DNA from: Pseudidiomarina halophila
Lineage (GTDB): Bacteria > Pseudomonadota > Gammaproteobacteria > Enterobacterales > Alteromonadaceae
Assembly: GCF_003987215.1 (NCBI RefSeq)
Contig: NZ_PIPW01000001.1
Coordinates: 868,001 to 932,000 of the forward strand
Reading direction: 5' to 3'
DNA length: 64,000 bases
This document shows, one piece after another, positions 1-7,574 of this stretch (position 1 is the stretch's first letter; each line of letters opens with the position of its first letter). Position numbers and translations under genes: made by a program. The notes below the pieces were generated by a model. The model did no database searches and was not told where the DNA came from. It was given only the letters and a program-made list of their open reading frames with translations.

Positions 1-438
1 TTCCCGGGCTTGTTGCCAGCTGACGCGGTTTTTCACCACCTCATACTCGGTTTTTGCCAACTCTTTCATTCGCTTTTCCAGCGCATCAAGGTCATCTTGT
101 GTCAGGGCTTTGTCGATGTCGATATCGTAGTAAAAGCCGTTATCAATCACTGGACCAATAGCCATCTTCGCTTTGGGGAACAACTGTTTTAACGCATGGC
201 CAAGCAGGTGCGCGCACGAGTGGCGAATAATATGGACGCCTTCATCATCTTTCGGGGTGATAATATGCACCGTCGCATCGTCGGTGATCAGATCACAAGC
301 ATCCACCAGTTCGCCATCAATTTTGCCAGCGACGGTGGCTTTTGCCAGACCAGGACCGATATCTTGAGCTACTTCGAGGATTGAGACGGGTTTATCGAAA
401 GCGCGTTGACTTCCATCAGGCAGCGTTACTACAGGCAT
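1..438 (-). CDS. thrS: Threonyl-tRNA synthetase, N-terminal part (cut by window edge)
   Basis: About 146 N-terminal residues of ThrRS, which charges tRNA-Thr with threonine in the cytosol; the rest lies beyond the window start. The start [16 protein letters not shown] is the TGS domain (residues 1-60). The stretch [13 protein letters not shown] follows, carrying the editing-site histidines H73 and H77 as in E. coli ThrRS, and then [13 protein letters not shown]. The ATG (436-438) is preceded by AAAGGA, and a sigma70-like promoter lies about 65 bases upstream. The E. coli gene is autoregulated through its leader; the short leader here (439-495) shows no hairpin I would trust. Identity is near certain from direct similarity to the family. 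Confidence 0.97.
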   Translation of the reverse strand, partial: MPVVTLPDGSQRAFDKPVSILEVAQDIGPGLAKATVAGKIDGELVDACDLITDDATVHIITPKDDEGVHIIRHSCAHLLGHALKQLFPKAKMAIGPVIDNGFYYDIDIDKALTQDDLDALEKRMKELAKTEYEVVKNRVSWQQARE

Positions 439-501
439 TCTCTTGTTCCTTTAACAGTGGTGGCACCTACCAAGTGTCACTTGTGATTCAACGAAAAACG
501 A

Positions 502-530
502 ACTATACCGCACCGTGACATTTGGCGCAA
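502..530 (-). promoter_or_regulatory. Predicted thrS promoter
   Basis: On the minus strand TTGCGC (525-530) and TATAGT (502-507) are separated by exactly 17 bases, a good sigma70 pair. Transcription would start near 495 and give a leader of about 55 nt before thrS. This is a prediction from the motif alone. Confidence 0.6.
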
Positions 531-575
531 CGCGCCTATTGGCCTGAGTTTCAAGTCCAGCTAAGATAGTTGCTT

Positions 576-1466
576 ATGGAATGGATTATCGGCCCCCTGG
601 CCGCACTCTTTGCTGCCTTATTCTGGGCCCTTGCCACCTTGCTTTACAGTCAGGCTGGTAGCTTTTTGTCTGCCAGCCAGCTCAATCTGGTAAAAGGCTT
701 TGTCGCCGTTCCGCTGCTATTTTTAGTTGGTTTAATCAGCGGTCAGCTGGTGCAATTTGATGGCAGTGCAGCAGCGTGGTTGTTGCTGGCAAGTGGCGTC
801 ATCGGCATCACCCTCGGTGACACCCTCTACTTTACTGCACTACGCCGTATCGGTCCCTGGCATACTATGTTGTTCGAGTACCTGGCGCCGCCTTTTGCTG
901 CGCTCATCGCCTGGCTCTGGTTGCGCGAAGCTATGAGTCTGGCAGAAGTAGTTGCTGCGCTGATTGTGCTTCTTGGTATTCTGGTTATCGTCACCGAACG
1001 TGGTCAGCAGCGTCAGTCAAAGCCACTTACCCGAGCTGGTATGCTTGCGGCCACTGGTGCAGCACTGTGTCAGGCGTTAGGACTCGTCATGGCGTTTGAG
1101 GCACTTGCCAGCTTTGCGGTTAACCCTCTCCAGGCCGCTTTTGTCCGACTGGCGGCCGGCACCGCAGCGCTCACCCTGGCTTTGTTGTTGCTCAAGCCCG
1201 CCATTATCGTACAAACCCGTAGTGCGCTGCGTCATACGTCACTGCCCTGGTTGTTCGTGGCAATTGTGATGGGCACATTTCTGGCAATTTGGTTACAGCA
1301 GACCGCCATTGCTTACCTGCACCCTGGTCTGGCGCAAACCTTGTTAGCGACGGCACCATTATGGCTGATACCCATCCAGTGGTTGCGCGGTGAGCCGCCA
1401 TCATTGCGCAGTATTGTCGGCGCCTTTATCGCTGTAACCGGCATTGCACTGTTATTTTCGCGTTAA
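576..1466 (+). CDS. EamA/DMT-family transporter
   Basis: About 296 residues with ten hydrophobic segments arranged as two EamA halves, the usual build of drug/metabolite-transporter superfamily permeases in the inner membrane. Typical sequences include ALFWALATLLYS near the start, GVIGITLGDTLYFTALRRIGP at the end of helix 3 to helix 4, and the matching LATAPLWLIPIQWL in the second half. The substrate cannot be read from sequence; relatives move amino acids or other metabolites. A TTG at 570 is in frame, but the ATG at 576 begins the conserved hydrophobic start and has AAGA ten bases upstream, so I prefer it. The gene stands alone, divergent from thrS. Confidence 0.85.
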   Translation: MEWIIGPLAALFAALFWALATLLYSQAGSFLSASQLNLVKGFVAVPLLFLVGLISGQLVQFDGSAAAWLLLASGVIGITLGDTLYFTALRRIGPWHTMLFEYLAPPFAALIAWLWLREAMSLAEVVAALIVLLGILVIVTERGQQRQSKPLTRAGMLAATGAALCQALGLVMAFEALASFAVNPLQAAFVRLAAGTAALTLALLLLKPAIIVQTRSALRHTSLPWLFVAIVMGTFLAIWLQQTAIAYLHPGLAQTLLATAPLWLIPIQWLRGEPPSLRSIVGAFIAVTGIALLFSR

Positions 1467-1532
1467 AGTTGGCACACACCGCAACTCATGATCCATACTC
1501 AGGTTAAGTCCAGCAACCATTGAGGTTATCGA

Positions 1533-1742
1533 ATGAATGCGGAAAAGCTTCACGATGCGGGGATAGCTTGTCCCCACTGTGGTCATCATATTCATGTTGC
1601 TATTGATGCTTCACAGGGTGATCAGGATTATCAGGATGAATGCCCTGCCTGTGGTAATGATGTCCATATTGAGGTTACGCTTGATGATGTGCGCGATAAA
1701 ATTATTGTAAAAATCCGCAGCGACGATGAAAATTACTATTAA
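1533..1742 (+). CDS. CPXCG motif-containing small protein
   Basis: A 69-residue acidic protein with two CPxCG motifs, CPHCG near residue 12 and CPACG near residue 38, expected to bind one zinc. The family (Cys_rich_CPXG) is widespread in Gammaproteobacteria and has no assigned function. The C-terminal half (VTLDDVRDKIIVKI...DDENYY) is strongly acidic. GAGG lies about seven bases before the ATG. It converges on ribE, with a hairpin repeat in the gap. Confidence 0.85.
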   Translation: MNAEKLHDAGIACPHCGHHIHVAIDASQGDQDYQDECPACGNDVHIEVTLDDVRDKIIVKIRSDDENYY

Positions 1743-1743
1743 A

Positions 1744-1856
1744 AACGTTATTCGTGCGCTGCGCTGTTCGTTGTTCGTACGCTGCGCTACTCGTTGTATT
1801 CTTTTACGAACAGCGAAGCGTACGAACAGCGCAGCGTACGATCAACGAGCAACGTT
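1744..1856. repeat. Long imperfect palindrome, copy 1 of an interspersed hairpin repeat
   Basis: A 113-bp inverted repeat with outer ends AAAACGTT / AACGTTTT. Variants of the unit GTTCGTACGCTGCGCTGTTC occur on both arms, so the element folds into a hairpin of about 45 bp with an AT-rich tip near 1795-1805. It sits between the convergent CPXCG gene and ribE, and its right end supplies the last four codons and stop of ribE. A second member is at 60703-60803. The size, palindromic form and gap location resemble REP/BIME or non-autonomous palindromic elements; no transposase is near. Confidence 0.8.
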
Positions 1857-2459
1857 TTGCTCTTGCAGGATGCGCTCGACGGTTTCGACGATAGTAATGG
1901 TTTGTTGATCGAATTCGAGATTAACCCGGGTACCAGGTTCCGCCTTCGCCAGATTAGTTAGCCGCAGCGTTTCCGGTATTAAGTGCAGAGAAAAACGATT
2001 GTCATGCACCTGACCGATAGTCAGACTGGCACCGTTGACACTAATAAAGCCCTTGGCGAATACATAAGGTTTAAACGTCGCTGGGAAATCGATCCACATC
2101 GCCACATTGTCGTCGGTGGTCGTAATGGTCTCGATAGTGCCTACGGTGTGAATATGCCCGGAAACATGATGCCCACCGATTTCATCCCCTACTTTCAAAG
2201 AACGCTCGAGATTCACCAGTGAACCGATTTGCAAATCACCCAAATTGGTGAGGCGAAGGGTTTCGTCGATCACATCAAAACTTACTGTATCTGTGCTAAA
2301 TTTAACTACCGTAAGACAACATCCGTTAATCGCGATACTCGCGCCAATGTCTAATTGGGTCAGAAATTTTGATGCAACACGCAGTTGCAGCTGGCGAAAC
2401 TGCTCGCGCTGCTCGATAGCAATCACTTCTGCCTGCGTCTGAACAATACCGGTAAACAT
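1842..2459 (-). CDS. ribE: Riboflavin synthase, alpha subunit
   Basis: Converts two 6,7-dimethyl-8-ribityllumazine molecules into riboflavin plus a pyrimidine in the last step of riboflavin synthesis. The 205-residue protein starts with the family signature MFTGIVQ and has two lumazine-binding barrels: GASIAINGCCLTVV in the first half and KGFISVNGASLTIG in the second. GGHHVSGHIHTVG lies between. The frame is open far upstream, but the signature fixes the start at 2459. GAGGA lies 11 bases upstream, inside the neighbouring gene. The last residues (NVAR) and stop are encoded in the hairpin repeat. The gene stands outside any visible rib operon and may also be called ribC in other species. Confidence 0.95.
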   Translation of the reverse strand: MFTGIVQTQAEVIAIEQREQFRQLQLRVASKFLTQLDIGASIAINGCCLTVVKFSTDTVSFDVIDETLRLTNLGDLQIGSLVNLERSLKVGDEIGGHHVSGHIHTVGTIETITTTDDNVAMWIDFPATFKPYVFAKGFISVNGASLTIGQVHDNRFSLHLIPETLRLTNLAKAEPGTRVNLEFDQQTITIVETVERILQEQNVAR

Positions 2460-3548
2460 ATGAAACAACATCCTCGACAATTCGTGAATGAAATTATTGT
2501 ACGGTTTTACCAACGCGTTTGCTACGCGATTTGTGGTCTTGCTGCTATTGCGCTTTTGAGTGCGTGTAGCCCCTGGCCCGCTGCCCTCGATCCGCTGGTT
2601 GATTACCAGCAGCGCATTGCTAAAACCCTGGAACAGGAGCCCGTTGCCTACCAGAGCGTTGAAGTGCCACGAATACCCGAAGTACGGCAACTCACGGTGG
2701 CAATACCGCGTGTCAGTATTTCCTTAACGGACTCCTGGCGCATTGACCAGTGCGCTGCAGGCAACCTAATTGCAAGGCGCAACAGCGCGCTGGGCAAACT
2801 GGAGGAAGGTCTGAGTCGTCTGCACACCGATGTACTATTGGTCGAAGCCATGCAGGATTGTGTCAACGAGTTGCGCAGCAAAGATAGCAGCTTAGCCGAT
2901 CGGATGGCGGAAGCATTGGCAAAGAAAAAAGCCAATCTGGCCGCTGAACAAGCGCATGCGCTGGCCACTGATGAAGCGCTTCGCCATGCCCTGCGGGTTG
3001 GCGCTGATACCTTAGCTGAAGCTGATCCGGATCGTTTCGCCAACGCTCTAAGTGCCCTGGGAACCGTCCTGCAGTTGCTTAAAAGCGACGTGCTCAACGG
3101 TAAAACGGACGCACCAGCGGTCCCCTCTCGCGACCAAATAGATGAAGCGATGGAAATCCTATACCAAAGCAATTACCTACCCTACCTCTGGCGTACCTTA
3201 TTCGAACAGGAAGCTTATTTGCGCCGTTTACAACCGATGCTGGATAACTTAGTGGAGGCAAGCGGATGTAGCTCTGACTCGACGCCCGAGCGCGCCCACG
3301 TGCTGCATGACGTATTCAACACGGTCTTTATTGAACAGGTGCAGCCACAACTTGCCAGCTTCACCGAGCAAGGCTATGTCGCAAATGAATCATTAAGCGA
3401 GTTAAATGCCGAGATTAATTCGCCCAAATTGACCGCCTACCTTAAGGAGCTGACTGAAATTTCAGAGCAATTGAACCAGGCAACAAAAGCGCACGTGCAA
3501 AGCTGGCAAGATTTCTTTGCGGCCTGTAACTTTGCTGTAGGTGACTAG
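2460..3548 (+). CDS. DUF3080 family lipoprotein
   Basis: A 362-residue predicted lipoprotein. The N-terminal hydrophobic stretch ends in LLSAC (C36), a good lipobox, followed by a helical region. SISLTDSWRIDQC and IARRNSALGKL match the DUF3080 pattern known only in Gammaproteobacteria; the function is unknown. The chosen ATG touches the ribE start codon (shared CATATG), leaving no untranslated space; a strong ribosome site is not visible, so a start slightly downstream (for example GTG 2484) is possible. The long signal region fits either start. Confidence 0.75.
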   Translation: MKQHPRQFVNEIIVRFYQRVCYAICGLAAIALLSACSPWPAALDPLVDYQQRIAKTLEQEPVAYQSVEVPRIPEVRQLTVAIPRVSISLTDSWRIDQCAAGNLIARRNSALGKLEEGLSRLHTDVLLVEAMQDCVNELRSKDSSLADRMAEALAKKKANLAAEQAHALATDEALRHALRVGADTLAEADPDRFANALSALGTVLQLLKSDVLNGKTDAPAVPSRDQIDEAMEILYQSNYLPYLWRTLFEQEAYLRRLQPMLDNLVEASGCSSDSTPERAHVLHDVFNTVFIEQVQPQLASFTEQGYVANESLSELNAEINSPKLTAYLKELTEISEQLNQATKAHVQSWQDFFAACNFAVGD

Positions 3549-3603
3549 AGCTTAACCCGAAGGAGTAACCCGGTTGGTGTATCGACAAGGTTCAGGTATT
3601 ATT

Positions 3604-3622
3604 GATAATGATTCGCATTAAT
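3604..3622. promoter_or_regulatory. Putative Fur box
   Basis: GATAATGATTCGCATTAAT matches 14 of 19 positions of the Fur consensus (GATAATGAT-AATCATTATC layout), with further AT-rich extension on both sides. It lies 36 bases before the ATG of the 3658 gene, a usual place for repression. It suggests iron control of the small periplasmic protein and perhaps the MoxR/VWA genes behind it. Confidence 0.6.
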
Positions 3623-3657
3623 AGTATTTCCAACTTAGCGAAGCCAAGGAGTTTACG

Positions 3658-4047
3658 ATGAAACTTAAGATAATTACTGCTAACGCATTACTATGCGTTT
3701 CCTTTTTTACAACAACCACGGTGATGGCAGAGCAAGACGAGCGCTATGAGCACTATAAAGGTCAGCCAGCTAAGACGCTGGATCAAGCCTTGTTTAACCT
3801 GGCTAACTACAATGAAAAAATGGCTGAATTAATCAAGGACGGCGAACTTAGCGCAGAAGATATGGCCAACATCCACCAACTCAGCTACACCCTGGAAAAC
3901 GCGTTACAAAAATTGGATAAAGAAGTGGACACCTTGCAGGAAGTGTTAGAAGAGGTGCACCTTGCGTCAGAAACAATGGATTATGAAACCGTTAAAAACC
4001 AAGGTAAGGTTTATCTGGATACTTCGGCGAAAATCGTCAAAAAATAA
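3658..4047 (+). CDS. Small secreted helical protein (DUF6746-like)
   Basis: A 129-residue protein with a clear signal peptide (MKLKIITANALLCVSFFTTT, cleaved near VMA-EQ). The mature part is charged and helical: an N-terminal YEHYKGQPAKTLDQAL motif, then NYNEKMAEL and a coiled-coil-like stretch of Leu/Glu heptads. This pattern matches the uncharacterised DUF6746 family of marine Gammaproteobacteria. It is probably periplasmic. It lies behind a Fur box and ten bases before the MoxR gene, so iron-regulated co-transcription is likely. No enzymatic motif is seen. Confidence 0.7.
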   Translation: MKLKIITANALLCVSFFTTTTVMAEQDERYEHYKGQPAKTLDQALFNLANYNEKMAELIKDGELSAEDMANIHQLSYTLENALQKLDKEVDTLQEVLEEVHLASETMDYETVKNQGKVYLDTSAKIVKK

Positions 4048-4056
4048 GGATTTTTC

Positions 4057-4893
4057 ATGCAGTTTAGCAGTACCTCAAACTATATCGTTGCAGATGAGTT
4101 AGCCCTGGCGGTGCAAGCCGCGGTGATCCTGGAGAAACCACTTTTACTTAAAGGTGAGCCGGGTACCGGTAAAACCAAACTGGCGGAAGAGCTTGCCACG
4201 AGTCTTGGGGTACCCTTGTTGCGCTGGCAGATTAAATCTACCTCAAAAGCACAGCAAGGCCTGTACGAGTACGATGCCGTATCGCGTTTACGCGACAGTC
4301 AGCTCGGCAGCGACAAAGTGCATGACATTGCCAACTACATTAAACCGGGCAAGCTTTGGCAGGCGTTTACCGCTGCCGAGCGGCCGGTACTATTGATCGA
4401 TGAGATTGATAAAGCAGATATTGAATTTCCCAATGATTTGCTACATGAGCTCGATCAGATGGAGTTTCATGTTTATGAGACTGGCGAGCAAGTCAGTGCG
4501 AAGCACCGCCCTATTGTGGTGATCACCTCAAATAATGAAAAAGAGCTGCCTGATGCGTTTTTGCGGCGTTGCTTCTTTCATTACATCAACTTCCCTGATA
4601 AAGAAACCTTAGCGAAAATCGTTCACGTCCATCATCCTGATATACAGCGCGATTTGCTGCAGACGGCGCTGGAAGTATTTTTCGACGTTCGCAAATTACC
4701 CAATCTGAAGAAAAAGCCATCCACCTCAGAACTTATTGACTGGCTCAAGCTGCTATTAGTAGAAGATATTGGAGCGCAGGAGCTGAAGGAGAGCAGTGGT
4801 CTCATGCCCATGTTTGGCGCTTTGCTTAAGAATGAGCAAGACGTGCAACTGGTCGAGAAGCTGGCCTTTATGTCACGCCGCCGGGAAAGCTGA
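4057..4893 (+). CDS. MoxR-family AAA+ ATPase
   Basis: A 278-residue AAA+ ATPase of the MoxR/RavA kind. Walker A is GEPGTGKT (residues 33-40), Walker B LLIDEIDKAD (around D115-E116), sensor 1 VVITSNN, and the arginine-rich LPDAFLRRCFFHYINFP follows, all standard for MoxR. Such proteins act as chaperones that load cofactors into, or mature, a partner through an adjacent VWA protein. The next gene is that partner and overlaps by one base (TGATG), so translation is coupled. AAGGA precedes the ATG. The client is not known; in CODH clusters the pair matures the Mo-Cu enzyme, but no such enzyme is nearby. Confidence 0.9.
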   Translation: MQFSSTSNYIVADELALAVQAAVILEKPLLLKGEPGTGKTKLAEELATSLGVPLLRWQIKSTSKAQQGLYEYDAVSRLRDSQLGSDKVHDIANYIKPGKLWQAFTAAERPVLLIDEIDKADIEFPNDLLHELDQMEFHVYETGEQVSAKHRPIVVITSNNEKELPDAFLRRCFFHYINFPDKETLAKIVHVHHPDIQRDLLQTALEVFFDVRKLPNLKKKPSTSELIDWLKLLLVEDIGAQELKESSGLMPMFGALLKNEQDVQLVEKLAFMSRRRES

Positions 4894-6092
4894 TGCTGAT
4901 TGAGTTTTTCTTTTGTCTGCGCAAGCATGGTTTAAAAACCAGTATTACCGAACTGCTCGATTTGCTTGCTGCACTCAAACAGCAGATCGTCTTTGCCGAT
5001 GTTGAAGCTTTTTATTATCTTGCACGGCTGACCTTAGTCAAAGATGAAAGTCAGTTCGATCGCTTTGATCGGGCCTTTGCCGAATACTTTGAAGGTGTCG
5101 AACAGGTCGACTTGTCGAGCGCCATTCCCGAGGAATGGTTACGCCGTTCGCTGCAACGCCAACTGACCGACGAAGATAAAGCTAAACTGCAAGCCATGGG
5201 CGGACTGGATGAATTGCTCAAGGCTTTTCAAGAGCGCATGAAAGAGCAGCAGGAACGTCATGCCGGCGGCAACAAGTGGATTGGCACCGGTGGTACTTCT
5301 CCATTTGGTGCTTACGGCTACAATCCGGAGGGCATTCGCATCGGTCAGGACGGTTCCAACGCGCGGCGTGCAGTTAAAGTCTGGGATAAGCGCGAGTTCC
5401 GTGATCTGGACACCGAAGGTGAGCTCAATAATCGCACCATGCAACTCGCGCTACGTAAATTGCGGAAATTTGCGCGTACCGGAAGTGCTGAAGAGCTGGA
5501 TCTGGACGAAACCATCCGGGCAACCTCGAAAAAAGCCGGGTTACTTGATTTGCAATGGCGCCCCGAGCGTCATAACGCAGTCAAAGTACTGTTGTTGTTT
5601 GATGTTGGTGGCTCAATGGATGACTTTATCTATGAGTGCCAACAACTATTTGCCGCAGCACGCAGTGAATTTAAGCATCTTGAGTTTTACTACTTTCACA
5701 ACTGCGTTTACGAAGAAGTCTGGCAGTCGAATGACCGTCGGTTTAGCGAAAAGACACCGACCCGCGAGCTGATAAACCGTTACGGGCGTGACTACAAATT
5801 GATTTTTGTCGGTGATGCCACCATGGGTCCATACGAAATCGCCTACCCCGGCGGTAGTGTTGAGCACTGGAATGAAGAGCCGGGTGAGGTTTGGATGCAA
5901 CGTTTGTTACAGCATTTCGACAGCGCCGTGTGGCTGAATCCACAACCTCAGGAACACTGGCGCTGGCACCATTCCATCGACATGATGCATGAGTTGCTGG
6001 GAGGCCGCATGTACCCGTTAACCCTTGACGGGATCAGCAACGCAATTACGGCGTTGTTGAAAAAATCTGCCGCAACTGCCCCTGTTTCTTAA
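4893..6092 (+). CDS. VWA domain-containing protein, CoxE-like
   Basis: A 399-residue cytosolic protein with an N-terminal helical region, a Gly-rich linker (GGNKWIGTGGTSPFG, near 126-140) and a C-terminal von Willebrand A domain. The metal site is DVGGS (D237-S241) followed by MDD, the DxGxS form typical of CoxE-like proteins rather than DxSxS. LIFVGDATMGPYE and WLNPQP near the C-terminus are also usual. It is the expected partner of the MoxR ATPase just upstream, with which it shares one base. Its last 47 bases overlap the end of nsrR on the other strand. Confidence 0.88.
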   Translation: MLIEFFFCLRKHGLKTSITELLDLLAALKQQIVFADVEAFYYLARLTLVKDESQFDRFDRAFAEYFEGVEQVDLSSAIPEEWLRRSLQRQLTDEDKAKLQAMGGLDELLKAFQERMKEQQERHAGGNKWIGTGGTSPFGAYGYNPEGIRIGQDGSNARRAVKVWDKREFRDLDTEGELNNRTMQLALRKLRKFARTGSAEELDLDETIRATSKKAGLLDLQWRPERHNAVKVLLLFDVGGSMDDFIYECQQLFAAARSEFKHLEFYYFHNCVYEEVWQSNDRRFSEKTPTRELINRYGRDYKLIFVGDATMGPYEIAYPGGSVEHWNEEPGEVWMQRLLQHFDSAVWLNPQPQEHWRWHHSIDMMHELLGGRMYPLTLDGISNAITALLKKSAATAPVS

Positions 6093-6489
6093 GCAGGTCA
6101 TTCAGGGTGAACTGCGCTAAATACTCATAAAACAGCTCTTTACCGCGCGCCACGATGCCGTTTAACTCACACGCCGGTAATGCCACACAATAAGGGTTGT
6201 GGCATTCAATCCAGGGCTCATCGCCCTCCAACTGACGAATAACATAATCCAGCGTGATTTCGCCCGGCGCTTTCGCCAGAAAAAACCCACCGTTTTTGCC
6301 ACGCCGCGTTTCAATTAGCTGCAACCGTCCCAAATGGTGAACCACTTTATTCACATGGTTCGCCGAGAGACCAAAGGTTTCGCAAATATCCCGTATTGTC
6401 GTCAATTTAGGCGCATCTGCATGGGTTTCATGAGCACCCAAGTACATCAAAATGCGCAGACCGTAGTCCGTATACTTCTTTAACTGCAT
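6046..6489 (-). CDS. nsrR: Nitric-oxide-sensing Rrf2-family repressor NsrR
   Basis: A 147-residue Rrf2 regulator. MQLKKYTDYGLRILMYL starts a winged helix, and LSANHVNKVVHHLGRL is the recognition helix region. RRGKNGG is the wing. Cysteines C96, C101 and C107 (ECHNPYCVALPAC) have exactly the spacing of E. coli NsrR C91/C96/C102, which hold the NO-sensitive Fe-S cluster. NsrR represses NO-detoxification genes and is released by NO. A consensus-like NsrR site lies 34 bases upstream between this gene and a divergent small membrane protein, so self-control is likely. The 3' end overlaps the VWA gene by 47 bases. Confidence 0.92.
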   Translation of the reverse strand: MQLKKYTDYGLRILMYLGAHETHADAPKLTTIRDICETFGLSANHVNKVVHHLGRLQLIETRRGKNGGFFLAKAPGEITLDYVIRQLEGDEPWIECHNPYCVALPACELNGIVARGKELFYEYLAQFTLNDLLKKQGQLRQIFSTTP

Positions 6490-6522
6490 GAGCAGGCCTT
6501 CCAGAAAACTTGATCTTCGTCA

Positions 6523-6545
6523 AAGATACATGAATAATGCACTTT
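6523..6545. promoter_or_regulatory. Putative NsrR binding site
   Basis: A 23-bp imperfect palindrome with halves AAGATACAT and AATGCACTTT that matches 17 of 23 positions of the enterobacterial NsrR consensus (AAGATGCAT and its mirror). It sits between nsrR and the divergent 6573 gene, 28 bases before the latter's ATG, where it could serve both. Inferred from motif and position. Confidence 0.65.
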
Positions 6546-6572
6546 ATCAAACATGCATTAAGGATGTTGGTT

Positions 6573-6794
6573 ATGACAGCAAACACTCTTTTACGTAGTG
6601 CCAATGCCGCTATGGTCATCTTTTTAGCTTTGTTTCTAATTGTTGCTTACATGGCATGGGGAATGGAAGCGCAATTTCCGTTAATGTTGATCGCAGTGTT
6701 ACATTTTCTGCAGATTTTTCTGGCGGGTTTGTTTAAAGTTTCTTATGTCGTGAGGTTGATTGCGCAGAATCAGCTTGGCCAGGTGTTGCGCTAG
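6573..6794 (+). CDS. Small two-helix membrane protein divergent from nsrR
   Basis: A 73-residue protein beginning MTANTLLRSANAAM. Two hydrophobic segments follow, VIFLALFLIVAYMAWG and a longer FPLMLIAVLHFLQIFLAGLF region, and the tail is basic (VVRLIAQNQLGQVLR). AAGGA lies nine bases before this ATG, so I reject the longer open frame from 6537. No named family recognised. The shared region with nsrR and the NsrR-like site suggest it is made under nitrosative stress. It could also be a haem- or respiratory-complex accessory subunit; sequence alone does not say. Confidence 0.65.
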   Translation: MTANTLLRSANAAMVIFLALFLIVAYMAWGMEAQFPLMLIAVLHFLQIFLAGLFKVSYVVRLIAQNQLGQVLR

Positions 6795-6898
6795 TCACCT
6801 CAACTTGCGCAGCAGCCAGCAAACGAAACTTGAACAGCTTCAGTTGCTCGATTGTTAAGCAGTCAGCGCGATGCAGCGGTTTTTTTGATAAAAATGGC

Positions 6899-6927
6899 TT
6901 GCGTCACCGCAGCAGAATGAATAATAT
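6899..6927 (+). promoter_or_regulatory. Predicted tRNA-Val promoter
   Basis: TTGCGT (6899-6904) and TAATAT (6922-6927) are 17 bases apart, followed by a GC-rich discriminator (AGCGGCCG), as is common for stable-RNA promoters under stringent control. The tRNA begins 41 bases after the -10 element. Confidence 0.6.
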
Positions 6928-6967
6928 AGCGGCCGTTCACGCAACGTGAACAACGTATCCAAAGTGT

Positions 6968-7044
<77 letters not shown>

Positions 7045-7262
7045 ATTAATCCCCCATCCGGTTTTCGATTTGTCATACCACACCTTCTTTTTCTAAAACT
7101 CAGGCCGACGCGGGTCATTTGAGGGTTAAAGTCTGCGACTCAAGGACTGAATAGAATCCAATTTATCTTGCGGTATGTTAAATAGCGCACATTACTGCCC
7201 TGTGATGGGAGCTATAATCTGAGCTCAACCAATTCGGTTGATTGCTATAGGATTAACAGCTC

Positions 7263-7574
7263 ATGAACACCCGTAACCTTTTTATGGTGCTTTTTCTTTG
7301 TTTAAGTGGATTAATACTAACCGGTTGTGGCGCATCGCCACAGCGAGAAAGCACCGGTGAATACTTTGATGATTCAGTTATAACTACTAAAGTTAAAGCC
7401 GCCATCTTCAATCATCCCGATTTGGCCGTCAGTGAAATTAACGTTGAAACTTTTAAAGGCGTAGTCCAACTCAGCGGTTTCGTTAGCTCAACCGCTGATA
7501 TGAACACAGCTATAAGGCTAGCCCGTGACGTAACAGGTGTAACTTCAGTAAAAAATTCCATGCGACTGAAATAA
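7263..7574 (+). CDS. BON-domain lipoprotein
   Basis: A 103-residue lipoprotein: signal ending in LTG-C22, then one BON domain (residues about 38-103) with DSVITTKVKAAIF, the central FKGVVQLSGFV strand and final VTSVKNSMRL. BON domains (OsmY, DolP types) bind phospholipids and occur in envelope-stress proteins, so an envelope-maintenance role is likely. It is a single gene with a short hairpin-bearing leader (CAACC-AATTC-GGTTG at about 7226-7240). A second BON protein is at 40461-40805. Confidence 0.85.
   Translation: MNTRNLFMVLFLCLSGLILTGCGASPQRESTGEYFDDSVITTKVKAAIFNHPDLAVSEINVETFKGVVQLSGFVSSTADMNTAIRLARDVTGVTSVKNSMRLK

Noticed and set aside
439-495. thrS leader operator with tRNA-like hairpins
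   Set aside because: Only about 55 nt, with no stem that imitates the threonine anticodon arm clearly.
1726-1908. Open frame rich in Arg/Cys after the CPXCG gene
   Set aside because: It is read through the hairpin repeat and antisense to ribE; no start signal.
6537-6572. Earlier ATG of the nsrR-divergent membrane protein
   Set aside because: It lies within the NsrR-like site and lacks a ribosome site, whereas ATG 6573 has AAGGA at the right distance.
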